Below, one piece after another: positions 1-11,757 of a stretch of 64,000 bases of DNA. A program made the translations under genes and the position numbers. Origin of the DNA: Capitella teleta (Eukaryota; Annelida; Polychaeta; Capitellidae). The stretch is from NCBI GenBank assembly GCA_000328365.1, contig KB309512.1:8240-72239 (forward strand), in the 5' to 3' direction. The stretch's first letter is position 1, and the number at the start of each line of letters is the position of its first letter. Below the pieces are notes generated by a model, which worked only from the letters and a program-made list of their open reading frames with translations, searched no databases and was not told where the DNA came from.

Positions 1-2979
1 TAAAGAGATAGTGGAATTTATCATTATCTCTGATGATTGACCGAAGGAGGAGTGTGGAGGGGTTTGCCGACGAGGAACGGGAAAGCAAGAAAAAAAGTGG
101 AAAAGCTATTAAGAAGCCTGGAGGCTTTTTGCCGCCTCCAGTCCATTAGAGAAAGGTTGGCAATCCGACGGGAATTGTGTGAGGAAGTTGGCTGAAATTG
201 GCCTCATTGGGGTAACATCGTCATTCAATGAAACACCGACTTATTGCTCGCCCTTGTTTGGGGTTATTAGGGCTGGGGAAAGAGCGAGCAGTGTATTTCT
301 GGTCTACGCACAATCAAAGGTCTGAGAAAAGGCACTATGCAGATCGTAATTATTAGGGTTGTGTGTTTGGCAAGCTAGGTGCGTCTTTGTTAATTAATAT
401 ACATACAGAAATGAAATTATGAGATCGAAGGTTAGGCACGGTTCGAATAAGACTCCCCGTAGAATGAGAATTTGTCATTACTTCTAGTAGGCTCTACTCA
501 AAACTAGCTAGAGAATGGTCATCGAAATAAAGATGCGTAACTGAACCACTTGGCCAATAGCAACCACTCGCTGTCAACGTACCTGGCTCAAAGCCAAGTC
601 CAGTGCTCCTACATGCACTCACTGATGGCCTCCACGCACCTCGCTGATATTTACCATTTCGTTGCTTTTCATTACTTTGAATGCCTCACAAATGAAGAGC
701 TCAGGACCTTCGGGGAAACATCAATTGACGTTGTGTGGAAATGACCAAAATGAGGACAGTTGTCCTGCCGCAATCAATAGTCCATTCCCTGCGTCCTCCG
801 ATAATACTGTTCATTTTCATCAAAGCTCTTGCGGCATTTTGTTTCTTATGATTTCAATTACCAACCATCGACTGACAACGATTCACCATTTCGCCTAAAA
901 AGCAACGAGCTCGGAGACTCACGCAGCCCCCAGTCAATCAGAGGTTTTAGATCAATCGATCCGTTTGATTGGCGTCTCCTGCGCAGGTGAACGGGATTCG
1001 ACAGGGCGCCCGAGGAGTCTGCAGTCCAGAGGTTAAGGTGACCTCAGGCCGAATGTGTCTGAATGGTAACGCATTCGCTGAGATGGGCAATTGTGAAGAT
1101 GCTCTCTTGAAGTGAGACAAACAGTCTCATTCGTTTAATTCTAGTACAATGTTGGCCTACTGCAAGTGAACACGTTAGTTTTTTATTCACCAAATCAAAT
1201 TAAGACGCAACAGCAAACACGGAGAAACACAGACATCACGTACACCCGTAAAAAGGATTCGTGTAAAACGAGAGACCCGACCGAATAGAGTGGGCCATAG
1301 ATGTGGGAGTGAAGCTAGATGAAACGGCAAAATGAGAATGTTGATATTGGAGAAATTGGATTGTTCCGGTGAAGTGATCGAGAAAGGCTCTCGAGTTGCT
1401 CCCTGCCTTGCTTTGTGCCCTAATACGCTTAACGAGGGCGACAAGTCAATTTCCACAGAATTGCCTCCCTCCTCAAATATAGCTGCGACGCGAGTAGCTC
1501 TTTCCGCCATGACGAGAGCTTTAATTGATTGCCAATCTGGCTGGCTGCCGGCTCACTTGGTACTTTTTGAAAATGTCTTCAGTTGGGAAGATATTTTCCC
1601 CAGTGGTGAATCATTATGGTCACTTGATATAGATATGGAGATGAGCTTCTTATTACACATGTATACCAGATAGGACATCAGCATTGAAAACTGCTCATTT
1701 CGTGCAGTGCGAACCCAAAAATAAATGCTAATCCCTACGCGCCAACCGCTGCCTGTGATTTTATCCATTTGTCATCTCGACGATCGCAGACGTGTAATTT
1801 GGTTTCTGCACACCACAAATGCTCAAGTAATATGAAAATTTATAATCATTTAACAATGCATGTAGTTTGATCATTTCTGGGATATTAATTAAACACATAA
1901 TATTCTACATCTTATGTCGCATAATTATATCAGGATATAATTATGTTTACTTCAATTTCGTTCAAAGTTGCGGAAAGCTCCAATGCTCCAAGCTCCGGCA
2001 GAGGAATGACAATTTTTATCCGAATATGGCCGATGTCCCATCCGGTATATAATAGGAAGCTCGTCTCTATATATCTATGATACAATAGACACCTCAAAAT
2101 TTCGCAAGCATGCGTTTGTTGCTAAGGAATGCATGAATGTGGTCAAAATTACCCACGACTTTTGAACTTCCGATTGCATTTCCGTATTGACGAGAGCGTT
2201 TGTTACGAACGACCAAACATAACATTAGATTACAATGTTTACCATTACAGCATCCAAACTTACATGTTTCACACTGTGGGGTGTCTAAATCGCCCACTTG
2301 GGAGCCTCCTTGGCGAACCCCAACTCACAGGAGCCGCGTCATCCGTCATAACTGAGTTTACATCTGAATAGCGCAGGCCGCTTTTCAATCTCATTTACGA
2401 GCGACGCGGTGTATCAGATAGGTCCGATGGATATGAGGCCATGATGGATGCCTCCAGTAGGTCGTTGACCTCAAGGGTCACATGTCTCACTTGGTACAAA
2501 GCAGCGCTGACCTTAAATGGACACTCAGTCGATAAGGAGTCCCTTGGCCTCTGTGCTGTCAATCTCGTCTTATCTTTTACTCACATCTCTAATGTAGAAG
2601 GAGGTAGAGGCTTGACATTCAATCAAATTCCGTGTTTCCATGTATGGCAAGTTATATCCTTAAATAGTATGGCATCAGTGGGACATGCATGCAGAATATA
2701 TGCACTCAGCATTAATTATATTATATTCGGTATAATCGCTCGGCATTAGATTACAATAGACTGCAGGGTCTGGTCTGCTTAAAATTTTAAAATATCAGGA
2801 TTAATTAATATATATGCACATATTCCTGAAATTTCAAAGGATACGACGACAAAGGTTACAATCGACAAAGGATCAAAATAAAAATGTTTTCATGTTCTGA
2901 TATTCCCTGTCCTCTGACTCACACGCCAATAATACTTGTGATGATTTTTGAGCCAAATTTCTCGATGAGATTCTAAATC
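1..2979. other. Intergenic, no gene recognised
   Basis: No open frame here resembles a known protein or carries a convincing splice pattern. The only local structure noted is a small perfect hairpin with 8-base arms at 118-125 and 134-141 around an 8-base loop. The rest looks like AT-leaning unique intergenic DNA. Confidence 0.5.
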
Positions 2980-3530
2980 CTGCCCTGTGGGATGTTGTTA
3001 CAGCCTTCATTTTATTCCTTAAATGTTTATTTGGTGACAAATTGGGAGATGTGCCAACAATGACAATTTCATGAGCTCATTTTTCTTCTTCAAGAAGTCT
3101 GCGATGAAGATAGCAAAGTATGGGTGAGCATTATTTTGCTGCAAGAGTCGGATATTCTTAACTCGGATTTCGGGTCTTTTATGGTGATCTGAGCCCCTAT
3201 TTCCCCTACCTGACCCAGTATTAAATTTTTTTTTTCTGCATATATTGGTTGGTTGCATTCCTTCCCTGTCGCATATCCGATAAACATGGCTGTCTTTAAC
3301 CAGTCCTAACCTGGAGCTCACCGGATTTATCACCCGTCTCTGTATTCTCTCACTCTTAGGTATCCAGAACGGAGTCAATTAATCAATATGGTAGACCCCT
3401 TATTTTCTGCTCGATGACGCATTTGTTGTGTAGTTGATACACTGTATCCTATTTGGCGATTTATGACTCTTGGATCAACTCCACGCTCCATAAGACGTCT
3501 GGATACTACCCTTCCAGAAGCCGTCAGCCT
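2980..3530 (-). mobile_element. Decayed Tc1/mariner transposase relic
   Basis: Read on the minus strand, three stretches in different frames line up in the order of a Tc1/mariner transposase. About 3395-3530 gives a helix-turn-helix-like segment (MERGVDPRVINRQIG, then STTQQ). About 3110-3165 gives LLQQNNAHPYFA, which matches the family block LLQDNARPHxA around the second catalytic Asp, here changed to Asn. About 3005-3045 gives SPNLSPNKHLRNKM, matching SPDLNPIEHLWDEL. The pieces are split by frameshifts and a catalytic residue is lost, so this is a dead DNA transposon. No inverted terminal repeats were identified, so the outer limits are approximate. The order and spacing of three weak matches is the main support; any one alone would not suffice. 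Confidence 0.55.
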
Positions 3531-4312
3531 TCCCAGAGTGCAATTTTTCAAAACTCTGATTGCTTTTGAGTAAAGCACTCGTTGGAGTATCGTTCCAGTC
3601 AATTTCAAGGTCTCTTAAAGACATCTTGTCATGGGAGTGCTCGAAATAATTAAATGTGTTTATCAGGATTGGCTGCGAAAGAAATTCATTTCTTGATCGC
3701 GAACGCTTTGAAAATGAAAAGAATGGACCTGTGCATCGCGTACAATATTGTTGTAGACCCAAACTTGGATTAACTAATTATTAAACCAATTATCGATCGT
3801 TGCGTTTCTTTTGCACCCGAGTATATATACGCATGCAGTCACATGACATAGAAAGAAACTAAAATCTTTTGCTGGGTGTCAAGCAAGTGAGAAAACCTAT
3901 GGCGGGATCCTCCCCCTGGGCTAAAAACTCACAACACCAAATAGCGACATAATTAAATTGTATCCAATTTCAGCAGTCGCCAGTCTGTGAGGCCTATATG
4001 TGTTGACAGATCCTGTGCATGAACGAGAACGGCGCCTGGTAGCCCTCAACGCATGCACAGGGTCAACAGCTTACAAGGGACACACCGACTCACTTTAGCT
4101 GCTTAGCAATAATTGGCATAGAATACGGGCTGTAGTGTCAATCATATCTTCAGATTTCACGTATATCTTCAAAATAACGATCCAATAAATTGTTCATTGG
4201 TGGGGCAGCTCACGGTAGCTGTTGCATCACTGCTGCTGGTTGGAGGTGACTCCTCAAATGCGCATTTCGCTAGGTTTCTGAGAGGAATTTTGGGAAAACT
4301 TGTTTATTGCCA
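3531..4312. other. Intergenic with an imperfect inverted repeat
   Basis: No gene recognised. An inverted repeat lies at 4001-4021 and 4052-4068: TGTTGAC then CCTGTGCATG on the left, CATGCACAGG then GTCAACA on the right, with four extra bases in the left arm and about 30 bases between the arms. It could form a cruciform or hairpin RNA, but nothing links it to a known element. Confidence 0.4.
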
Positions 4313-4644
4313 GGAGTGAGTGAGTGAGTGATGGGGTTTTACGGCGCCACCCAATCCCATCGGATGATACGGGCGCCAGTACAGAAGGCCCGGGACCGGG
4401 GTTTCCCCCTAATCTTATCGATAAATCCCAAGGGTTCTTTATCCTGCATACCACCATAGACAGTAGTACACAGCGCCCGGCCTTGTTACGCAGTTGGGCA
4501 GCACTGCAGAGTCACCGAAGAATTACAATTGTAATTCACAATCGTAACGCCCGTGGCCTGATTGGGTCTCGAACCCGAGACCTCGACCCCCACGGTCGGC
4601 ATTGGATTGTAGTCAGCGGTTTAACCCACCGAGCTATCCGTGCC
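4313..4644 (-). mobile_element. tRNA-derived SINE, near full length (copy 1)
   Basis: On the minus strand this starts with a tRNA-like head: an A-box-like TAGCTCGGTGG and a perfect B box GGTTCGAGACC, the two internal promoter elements of RNA polymerase III. The body runs to a tail that on the plus strand reads GGGGTTTTACGGCGCCACCC followed by Y-rich sequence and a short GTGA repeat at 4313-4330. The same body occurs at 18196, 26437, 27734, 29830, 35395 and 45963, which defines the family inside this window. The A-to-B spacing is longer than in an ordinary tRNA, so this is a repeat head rather than a tRNA gene. I do not assign a published SINE name. Confidence 0.85.
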
Positions 4645-4766
4645 AAGAAATTCTCGAAAGTGATCAATGCATGGCGAACATTTTGATTTCAATGCGCTTG
4701 AGTCTCGATTCATGAACGGAACACAATTAATCCTAATAATTATACCAAATACACTTCACTTCACTC

Positions 4767-4972
4767 GTCCCTTGACCTTCGGGTGGACCTTCGGACCGCA
4801 AGCTTGGTCAACCTCTTGTTAATTAGTTCACCCAGGCTGTCCTCCATCCAATCTGTCATATTGTCCCTCCATGCTTTCCACTGTCGCCCTTTTCTTCTCC
4901 TGCCCTCGACAATGTGCCTGATGGCATGGCCAAACCACGCGAGCTTCCTCCTCCGACATGATGTCTTAATTC
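4767..4972 (-). mobile_element. LINE reverse-transcriptase ORF, C-terminal fragment
   Basis: The minus strand encodes CRRRKLAWFGHAIRH followed shortly by EGRRRKGRQWKAWRDNMTDW and then DSLGELIN, ending in a stop. This is the usual C-terminal pattern of many non-LTR retrotransposon ORF2 proteins (RRxxLxWFGHxxR, then EGxRxxGRQxxxWxD). Only about 65 codons remain, and the upstream reverse-transcriptase core is absent. The fragment lies just upstream of the SINE at 4313-4644 in the same orientation, but nothing shows they are connected. It is a 5'-truncated or decayed copy, and the clade cannot be named from so short a piece. Confidence 0.6.
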
Positions 4973-6529
4973 GCGTGTACTAGCAGTTTGCAATTGCTGC
5001 ATCATATTTGTCACTCATTATTTAATATTTTTATTGTTATAAATATGTCAGCAATAATGCATGAAGTATCGTCATGGTGTATCATTTTCGTTTTAATTTC
5101 ATTGTGCATGCTTGGTCAGTCAATTGCTGGAATGTTTTTCTTTTATAATAATTACATGTATATACATGATGGGCTGACTTTATTAATTACCATTGTAGCC
5201 ACCAAGCTCATGCATTGCTGAACATTTTGATTTAGATCTAGTCCAACTCTATCATTTATTTCCGAGGTTACGGCAATTTATACCACACAATGCGCGCGCA
5301 CGCTCAAACAGAGAAAATCGCATTTGAAATCGACAGAGCACTTTCACAGGAAGTGCGGTTGCCATGGCGACGACGGCGTGCTGAAGGCAGAAGAAATGAG
5401 AAAGTTGTGCCAAGCAAATTCACGCGTTTGCACTAAATATTCCTAAAACAACAAATAATCAAGATAGAATAAAAATCATATAAAAAAAAAAAATAGAAGA
5501 GAAGCCATCATAAGGAGACCTTCATGCAACGCACACAAACACCCTGTCTTCTTCCATTTCTCGATTTAATAAAGGCATGCAGTTATAAATTCGGGATACA
5601 TAACATATCTCAGACTCCCCATGATTGTATTCATGGTCCATGCGTAACTGAGCTGAGATGAGACGGAGAAAGATTGAAGGGATTATTGAGTTCTATAATG
5701 TTTTTGTTTTTGTTTGTTTTTTGTTTGTTTGTTTTTTTCTGCGCAGCCGTTAAAAAAATTGTATAGAGATCTAGAGTAGTAATTGCGTAGTAATTTACAG
5801 ATAAACGCTACCGATATTATATAAAAGCACAATGAGCTCTGAATGTATAATCATGAATATATTATATTATGTACATGCAAAACGCACCAAACCCACTGTA
5901 CGCCACAAGTATAATTAAATTGTGTTCACAAATTAACCAATTAAAGATATGACAGCACTCGTTAGAATTCAACGAGAGGCGTAAGTAAAGCCCATCGTGA
6001 GTTATCGCAGTTTTTGTTTTCGAAAGCTGGTTTAACTGGCGCTTTATTAATCGAATCGCCGTTTGTTGTAAAACGTAATTAAGATAGATCTCAAACTGCT
6101 GTCAAACGGTTATGTCACGTGTCAATTGTGAACTAAGATCCAGTTTATAAGAGCCGTCGATCCAAGTGCAAATTCACTCTTCGTTTCTTGTCCACGTACT
6201 CCTGAAATTTATGAAATCTACTCCTCTTAAAACATTGAGCATGGAATCGATCAACCAGAGTTTTGTGAGTTACTTCTTCATCAACTCCTATCATTATGTT
6301 GGCTGTTAAAATAATATGCAAAAGTGAATTCTGCCATTCATATGAATGGATCATAAGTTTAGATTATTTATACATGTAATTATCTCCAATTTTACGAAGA
6401 GCAAATCAATACGATAAAAGGATATAAAAGGGGGCATACATGTACACTTATTGTACAGTGTTAACCATTAATCTGATTATTCGCATGTCCCATGAATCTC
6501 TCCTTTCCTTATCCCTTTTCTTCTTCCAG
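4973..6529. other. 5' flank or intron of the forkhead gene; nothing else recognised
   Basis: The span is AT-rich, with an A run near 5480-5492 and a TTTG-type low-complexity stretch near 5700-5740. A polypyrimidine tract and AG at 6516-6529 form a good splice acceptor for the forkhead exon, so at least the right part is probably intron. I could not identify the upstream exon. Confidence 0.4.
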
Positions 6530-7630
6530 GGTAATTTCCAGCATTTCATCGGATCTTTGCCCCCAGCAGACTGTGCGTTCGTTAACCCGACTCGAAGCTT
6601 CGGCACTTCACGACAACTGTACCACCATAAGCCAGCAGCTCCATATGAGAAGCCGCTATTCTCACAGCATCAGCAACAGCCCCAGATGCAGGAGTGTCTG
6701 TACCAGGAGCCGCAATATCCACAGTCCCAGCTGCAACAGCAAAACCAACAGCCCCAACTTCATCAGTTTCAGCAGGTACCACCGCCAGCCCAACACCAGT
6801 TTCATCCGTACCGACAATCTCAGCTGCATCATCACCAGTATCGACACCAGCTGCAACAGCCACAGCCTCAGCAGTACCCACAGCTGCAACAGCTTCAACA
6901 GTCCCAGCTGCAACAACAACAGCAGTTGGCGCCCATTGGCAACCCGGAAGAAGCGTCGCCAGTGACTGGGGACTCGCTGATCAGAATGGCATTTACTTTG
7001 GCAACAGAAGATCAATCCTCAGTCGAAGTCCCACAACAACCACAGACCCAAGCGCAGTCGGCTTTACTGCCAGCTGTACATGCTCCACCAACACTGCAAC
7101 AGCAGATCTCTAAGTACCCAACAGATGTCATCATTGCTCCCCTGGAGCTGGCCGCTGCTTTGCTAGAAGGGGAACAGCAGAACCCGGTTCCAGGAGCTGC
7201 TGTTCTCATCCCAGATGCCCCTAAGACGCGAGGACCGCTCCCAGCCACCGGCTCTTTTGGTGAGCACATCGGCCGAGCGTTCGCGGAGGCCGAAAGTAGT
7301 CGCCTTCACTTACACGACTTGTATGAATATTTCCTGAAGAAGTTCGGCGGTTTGGACCCAGAGGACAGAAAGTGGAGAAGCTCCATTCGAAACAAGTTGT
7401 CAGCCAGTGAATGTTTCGTGAAAGGCAAAGAGAAAGTGGGCGGCAAAAGAGGAGGAAGGTGGTCCGTGAGTGACGAGCACCTGGAAGAGTTCAGGAATAA
7501 TAATTTCCATTCCACCACCGTCAAAAAAACAAGCCCTACACCGGAGAAAGCAGATGGAGATCTCTCAAATAAGTCCAATTTTGAGAAGTTTGCAGATGTG
7601 CTGACAGAATATCCCACAAGCGAGCAGTGA
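6530..7630 (+). CDS. Glutamine-rich protein with a divergent forkhead domain (final exon)
   Basis: A long open frame begins right after a strong acceptor (TTTTCTTCTTCCAG ending at 6529) and runs to TGA at 7628-7630. The frame is also open back to an ATG at 6440, but the leader between looks like intron, so the true start is probably in an unseen upstream exon. The first part (about 6660-6930) is rich in Gln, Pro and His, as in many transactivation regions. About 7250-7500 encodes a winged-helix forkhead domain: a helix GEHIGRAFAEAESS, then RLHLHDLYEYFLKKF (family RLTLxxIYxWIxxxF), then KWRSSIRNKLSASECFVK (family WQNSIRHNLSLNxCFVK), then GKRGGRWSV (family GKGxxWxL). The protein should bind DNA in the nucleus. 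The recognition helix departs from the family at base-contacting positions (His to Asn, Asn to Ser). I cannot place it in a named FOX class; the Gln-rich N-terminus recalls FOXP, but the domain is too divergent to say so. Confidence 0.8.
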   Translation, partial: GNFQHFIGSLPPADCAFVNPTRSFGTSRQLYHHKPAAPYEKPLFSQHQQQPQMQECLYQEPQYPQSQLQQQNQQPQLHQFQQVPPPAQHQFHPYRQSQLHHHQYRHQLQQPQPQQYPQLQQLQQSQLQQQQQLAPIGNPEEASPVTGDSLIRMAFTLATEDQSSVEVPQQPQTQAQSALLPAVHAPPTLQQQISKYPTDVIIAPLELAAALLEGEQQNPVPGAAVLIPDAPKTRGPLPATGSFGEHIGRAFAEAESSRLHLHDLYEYFLKKFGGLDPEDRKWRSSIRNKLSASECFVKGKEKVGGKRGGRWSVSDEHLEEFRNNNFHSTTVKKTSPTPEKADGDLSNKSNFEKFADVLTEYPTSEQ

Positions 7631-7991
7631 AGTACGGTCGCGGAAGTTTTGTTTATTCGCACGTACACCCACAGCCTCGCCAACCACACGACATCAAACA
7701 CGTATACTTACGCTTATCTATTTTGAATGCTTAACTTATATTTCCTTCATAATACTTTACACTGTACGCCTGCTTAATTGTGTGTATTACTCATTATGCC
7801 TCAGTGGCTACTGAGTAAGGAGTTCGCTTAGTAATTGACACTGCGACACCATCGCCCTTTTCGTGTCAAATGATGGTGGTATAGGAGCTGCTTTATGACG
7901 AAGTTTCTGTCTCCAACTTTTCTGTATTTTGTTCATAACAATGCATACAAGTATTATGTTTATTTCACCAACAAAACGACCCCCCCCCCCA

Positions 7992-8024
<33 letters not shown>

Positions 8025-8429
8025 TAATCATAAATAATAATATAAAAAAATAAAATAAAGTAAAGTAAAAAAGTTGAAAAAAAAAATAAATGAACAAGAA
8101 AAAAAAAACATTCGAAAACCACAGCAAAACATTGTGAAGTACATAATATTATACACTTTTTTTTCGCAAAGCTTTATCCATGATGATGATGATGATAAAT
8201 GTTTGTAATGCCAATGCATGCAGTTATCTGATAACAATAAAGCCAACATTCTCAGAATCATCCTGATTTGTTTGTTTGCAATTAGTCTGCATAATTCAAC
8301 AACTAAAATTATATTCATGCTGTCAGCACACGGGGAGATTATGTTACAGCATGTAGTTCCGTGTGATAACCTGTGATAAATGGTCATTTTTAGTACATGT
8401 GATTCTGCGAGTCTGATAGGAATTTGTAG
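7631..8429. other. 3' flank of the forkhead gene with C/A homopolymers
   Basis: After the forkhead stop there is ordinary AT-rich DNA. An 11-base C run (7980-7990) is followed by a 27-base A run (7991-8017) and an A/T-rich tract to about 8100. Several AATAAA-like hexamers fall in the A-rich tract near 8050-8070, so the 3' end of the forkhead mRNA may lie here. A short GAT repeat occurs near 8180. No gene is seen. Confidence 0.4.
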
Positions 8430-8550
8430 ATCAAAGGTCAAAGGTCAGGGTCAAAACGATTTTTCAAAGTTTCAAATTGGATCGCTTCTAGCTCATCAAT
8501 TAATTGAGCTAGGGTCTTGCAACATACATCATTTGATCCAGTGCAGTGAT
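8430..8550 (+). repeat. Dispersed repeat, copy 1, carrying AGGTCA motifs
   Basis: This segment is similar to 9060-9190 in the same orientation. Both have AGGTCA-like hexamers, then TTTCAAAGTTTCAAATT or a close variant, then a CTAGCTCATYAA block, and then CAGTG near their ends. Copy 1 contains AGGTCA-A-AGGTCA at 8435-8447 followed directly by GGGTCA. This spacing is the direct repeat 1 (DR1) site of nuclear receptors of the RXR/HNF4 type. Whether it is bound is unknown. The class of the repeat is not recognised. Confidence 0.55.
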
Positions 8551-9059
8551 ATATACAACAATTAATATATATGTATGTATACTTAGATGCACTGTTATTG
8601 CGTGATTTTGCATAATAGTAATTGAGACTTTTATAAATGCAATTATCTCGGTTGTTACGCAGGTTGTGGCATTACAATTAGAAGAGTATATTGCTAGCAT
8701 AGACATCTTAAGAAATCATGAGTTTAAATGAGGTTGGACCAAGATCAAGGTCATAGCAGTAATTAAAGCATTTAATTACATGAATTGATTATTTTCATCA
8801 ATTTAATGTTTATAATTTTATGAGTCGAGTAAATGCTGAGTTTATGCTGTCGACTCTTGGAAGGAAATTTGATATTTCAGAATATCAGTACATTTTTTGT
8901 CAAAATACAATTTTGGCAATGCCTAACTTAATTATTTCGTCACTTCGGTATTCCTATGAACAAAGTTTAGAACGGAATATTTAGAATTTGCTTATAATTG
9001 TAAATGAGTAAATTGCACTGATCAACGAAACAAGTTATTTTGCATTACCACTAAAAGTT

Positions 9060-9190
9060 CGAAGGTCAACGGTTAAAGGTCAAGGTTGCGGTGATTTTCC
9101 AAAGTTTCAAATTCGATCGTTACTAGCTCATTAACTAGTTATGCTAGTGACTTGTAACTGCATGGCTTTAATTCATTCAGTGCATCAATA
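9060..9190 (+). repeat. Dispersed repeat, copy 2
   Basis: Diverged direct copy of 8430-8550, sharing the AGGTCA-type hexamers (9063-9068 and 9077-9082), the TTTCCAAAGTTTCAAATTCG block and the CTAGCTCATTAACTAG block. The perfect DR1 spacing of copy 1 is lost here. No open frame or terminal structure identifies the element type. Confidence 0.5.
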
Positions 9191-10938
9191 TGTAATATAA
9201 AGCTCGGCCAATTATGATGTTCTCTGACTGTCTAGTGATATACTGCAATGATACTTGGTTTTGCTTATAGCAATATAATAGGTCCACTGCACATACCAAT
9301 TATATACTGGGCTGAGTCCAGCTGACCCCTGTTAGGGCCACACACATGTCAGCTTCTGTCACAATGCAGACTGAGTCAGTCCATCTGGCATATTCGATGA
9401 TTTTGTACAGCCTATAGGCATTAGTATTACCAATCCTTGTAATTGTTGGATTACAATGTTTTATCATTCATTAAATGATAAAGTAAAGTCATGTCAGGTA
9501 GAAATGCATATCTAGCTCATTTGTTGCGCAATTCGGCGGTAAAATCATAAATTGAAGCATGTAGCTTGGCATCATAAACTAATATTGCTGCATTTTTGAT
9601 GATGCCTCTCGACAAGATTCATGAAAAGCTGAACGACTGAATTCAAAAGGTTTAAAATGAATCTGGAACCATTGGAGATTTGGACGCCACAGCTACTGTC
9701 TGCCGGGAACATGTCTCATGGCTCGATATAGCATTAATTATTCAAGATGTTTTTCAGGGGAAACGCATTGTGTGTAAATTGCTTGAAGTTTTTTTTTGGC
9801 AATTCTGGAAGGATCTGTGAATCTCTCGAGCCTATAGCTCCATATTCCCATGTGAAGGCAGATACACAACTTCTTCTCCATCTGTCAAATGCAGTTGTAT
9901 GTGGGCACATCACTGTGCTCATCATAACCAATGGTAGAGGTATAGTGGTTGAGGGCAACCCGTGTACTCACGGACCAGACTCCTGGCCTCTTAGACTGGA
10001 TTGATTTTGGCACTGGAAACATTTATCGAAAAACGCAAATCACATTAAAGCTGTGGAATATATCTCCTGTTTGTTTTCGGTTTTCTATTATCAATACCGT
10101 TTAACTTCAACTGCATTCACTCCTCAGATGGTCTGGCCTAAAGTACACTCGGTATGCTTGAGTACTTTGAGCTACAATAATTAAAATATAATTGAAGATA
10201 TGTATACCGTGTACGCCTTTTCTAGCTGTGATACACTTCGTTGTTTTGTCAGAAGAAATTTTCTTTGAAAAAAATGTCTTATGTCGGTCGGTTATGATAA
10301 TTAACGGCTAATTCATGAATATTCCGCAACATTTTTTCGTTGTTTAAGCTCCTGCTAATCTATACGAACAATCTGATGTGTCATTTGCTATGATACAAGC
10401 ATTGTCAAAATTTAGCTAATTAACGCCTAATTAGGCCTAATTTATAATGAGGTAAGTGTTTTGACTTAGGCCAAAAATCATATGATTTTGAAAAGCCCCA
10501 AGAATTCGTGTACCAAATTTTATGCTTGTGCTCACAAAAGCACCCGAATTAGTCTAACTGAATCCAATATTGAAGGAAATTTCCATTCAATAAGCCATCA
10601 CACTGCACAGCGAGAGCACGATTAACAGCCTAAAAATGCTCAGATTTTGATTGGAGATAAGCCGTCATCTATTCAAATGCAATCAAGATTGATGGTCAAC
10701 CAACCCTGTACACGGTTCGTGACTCTCTAATCATTATTGTCAGTCTCATTGTAAGAGTTGTCAAACATTGCTTACCCAATCCATGGGAAATGGGAACATG
10801 AGCACTGGGTAAGATGATGTGGGTTTCAAACCAATAGACTGGACAAATTTAGGCAACCCAGAAATTGTAAGGACTTACTTAACTCAGTAACAGGACCACG
10901 GAACTCAATATACAATGAAGTATCATTTGGCGCGATGG
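9191..10938. other. Intergenic, no gene recognised
   Basis: Unique-looking AT-rich sequence without a protein match, RNA gene or clear repeat. Short open frames on both strands around 9734-10004 have no recognisable domain. Confidence 0.4.
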
Positions 10939-10978
<40 letters not shown>

Positions 10979-11603
10979 CTAAAATTTTAGTTTNNNNNNN
11001 NNNNNNNNNNNNNNNNNNNNNNNNNNNNNNNNNNNNNNNNNNNNNNNNNNNNNNNNNNNNNNNNNNNNNNNNNNNNNNNNNNNNNNNNNNNNNNNNNNNN
11101 NNNNNNNNNNNNNNNNNNNNNNNNNNNNNNNNNNNNNNNNNNNNNNNNNNNNNNNNNNNNNNNNNNNNNNNNNNNNNNNNNNNNNNNNNNNNNNNNNNNN
11201 NNNNNNNNNNNNNNNNNNNNNNNNNNNNNNNNNNNNNNNNNNNNNNNNNNNNNNNNNNNNNNNNNNNNNNNNNNNNNNNNNNNNNNNNNNNNNNNNNNNN
11301 NNNNNNNNNNNNNNNNNNNNNNNNNNNNNNNNNNNNNNNNNNNNNNNNNNNNNNNNNNNNNNNNNNNNNNNNNNNNNNNNNNNNNNNNNNNNNNNNNNNN
11401 NNNNNNNNNNNNNNNNNNNNNNNNNNNNNNNNNNNNNNNNNNNNNNNNNNNNNNNNNNNNNNNNNNNNNNNNNNNNNNNNNNNNNNNNNNNNNNNNNNNN
11501 NNNNNNNNNNNNNNNNNNNNNNNNNNNNNNNNNNNNNNNNNNNNNNNNNNNNNNNNNNNNNNNNNNNNNNNNNNNNNNNNNNNNNNNNNNNNNNNNNNNN
11601 NNN
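10939..11603. other. Poly-A run and 610-base assembly gap
   Basis: A long A run (about 10939-10976) leads into unresolved N bases at 10994-11603. The homopolymer beside the gap suggests assembly failed at low-complexity sequence. Gap length may be an estimate, and any feature inside is lost. Confidence 0.95.
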
Positions 11604-11699
11604 TAGGTTTATAATCTTAAAGTGAAGAGAAAAAAGAACCTGAAATAAAAAGATGTTTCTCTTCTTTTGCTTTGCTAGCCATGAGTGTTTAACATTTAC

Positions 11700-11757
11700 C
11701 AATACAATACAATACAATACAATACAATACAATACAATACAATACAATACAATACAA
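11700..11757. repeat. (AATAC)n pentanucleotide microsatellite
   Basis: About eleven uninterrupted copies of the five-base unit AATAC. No gene is nearby. Confidence 0.95.

Noticed and set aside
6582-7269. Several long open frames on both strands across the forkhead exon
   Set aside because: They are by-products of the Gln-rich CAG/CTG-type codon runs in the forkhead frame and show no independent domain.
9940-10010. Possible tRNA gene from GGTATAGTGGTTGAGGGC
   Set aside because: An A-box-like start is present, but no B box, T-arm or acceptor stem follows at tRNA spacing.
10915-11747. Open frames crossing the N gap
   Set aside because: They consist almost entirely of unresolved bases and homopolymer.
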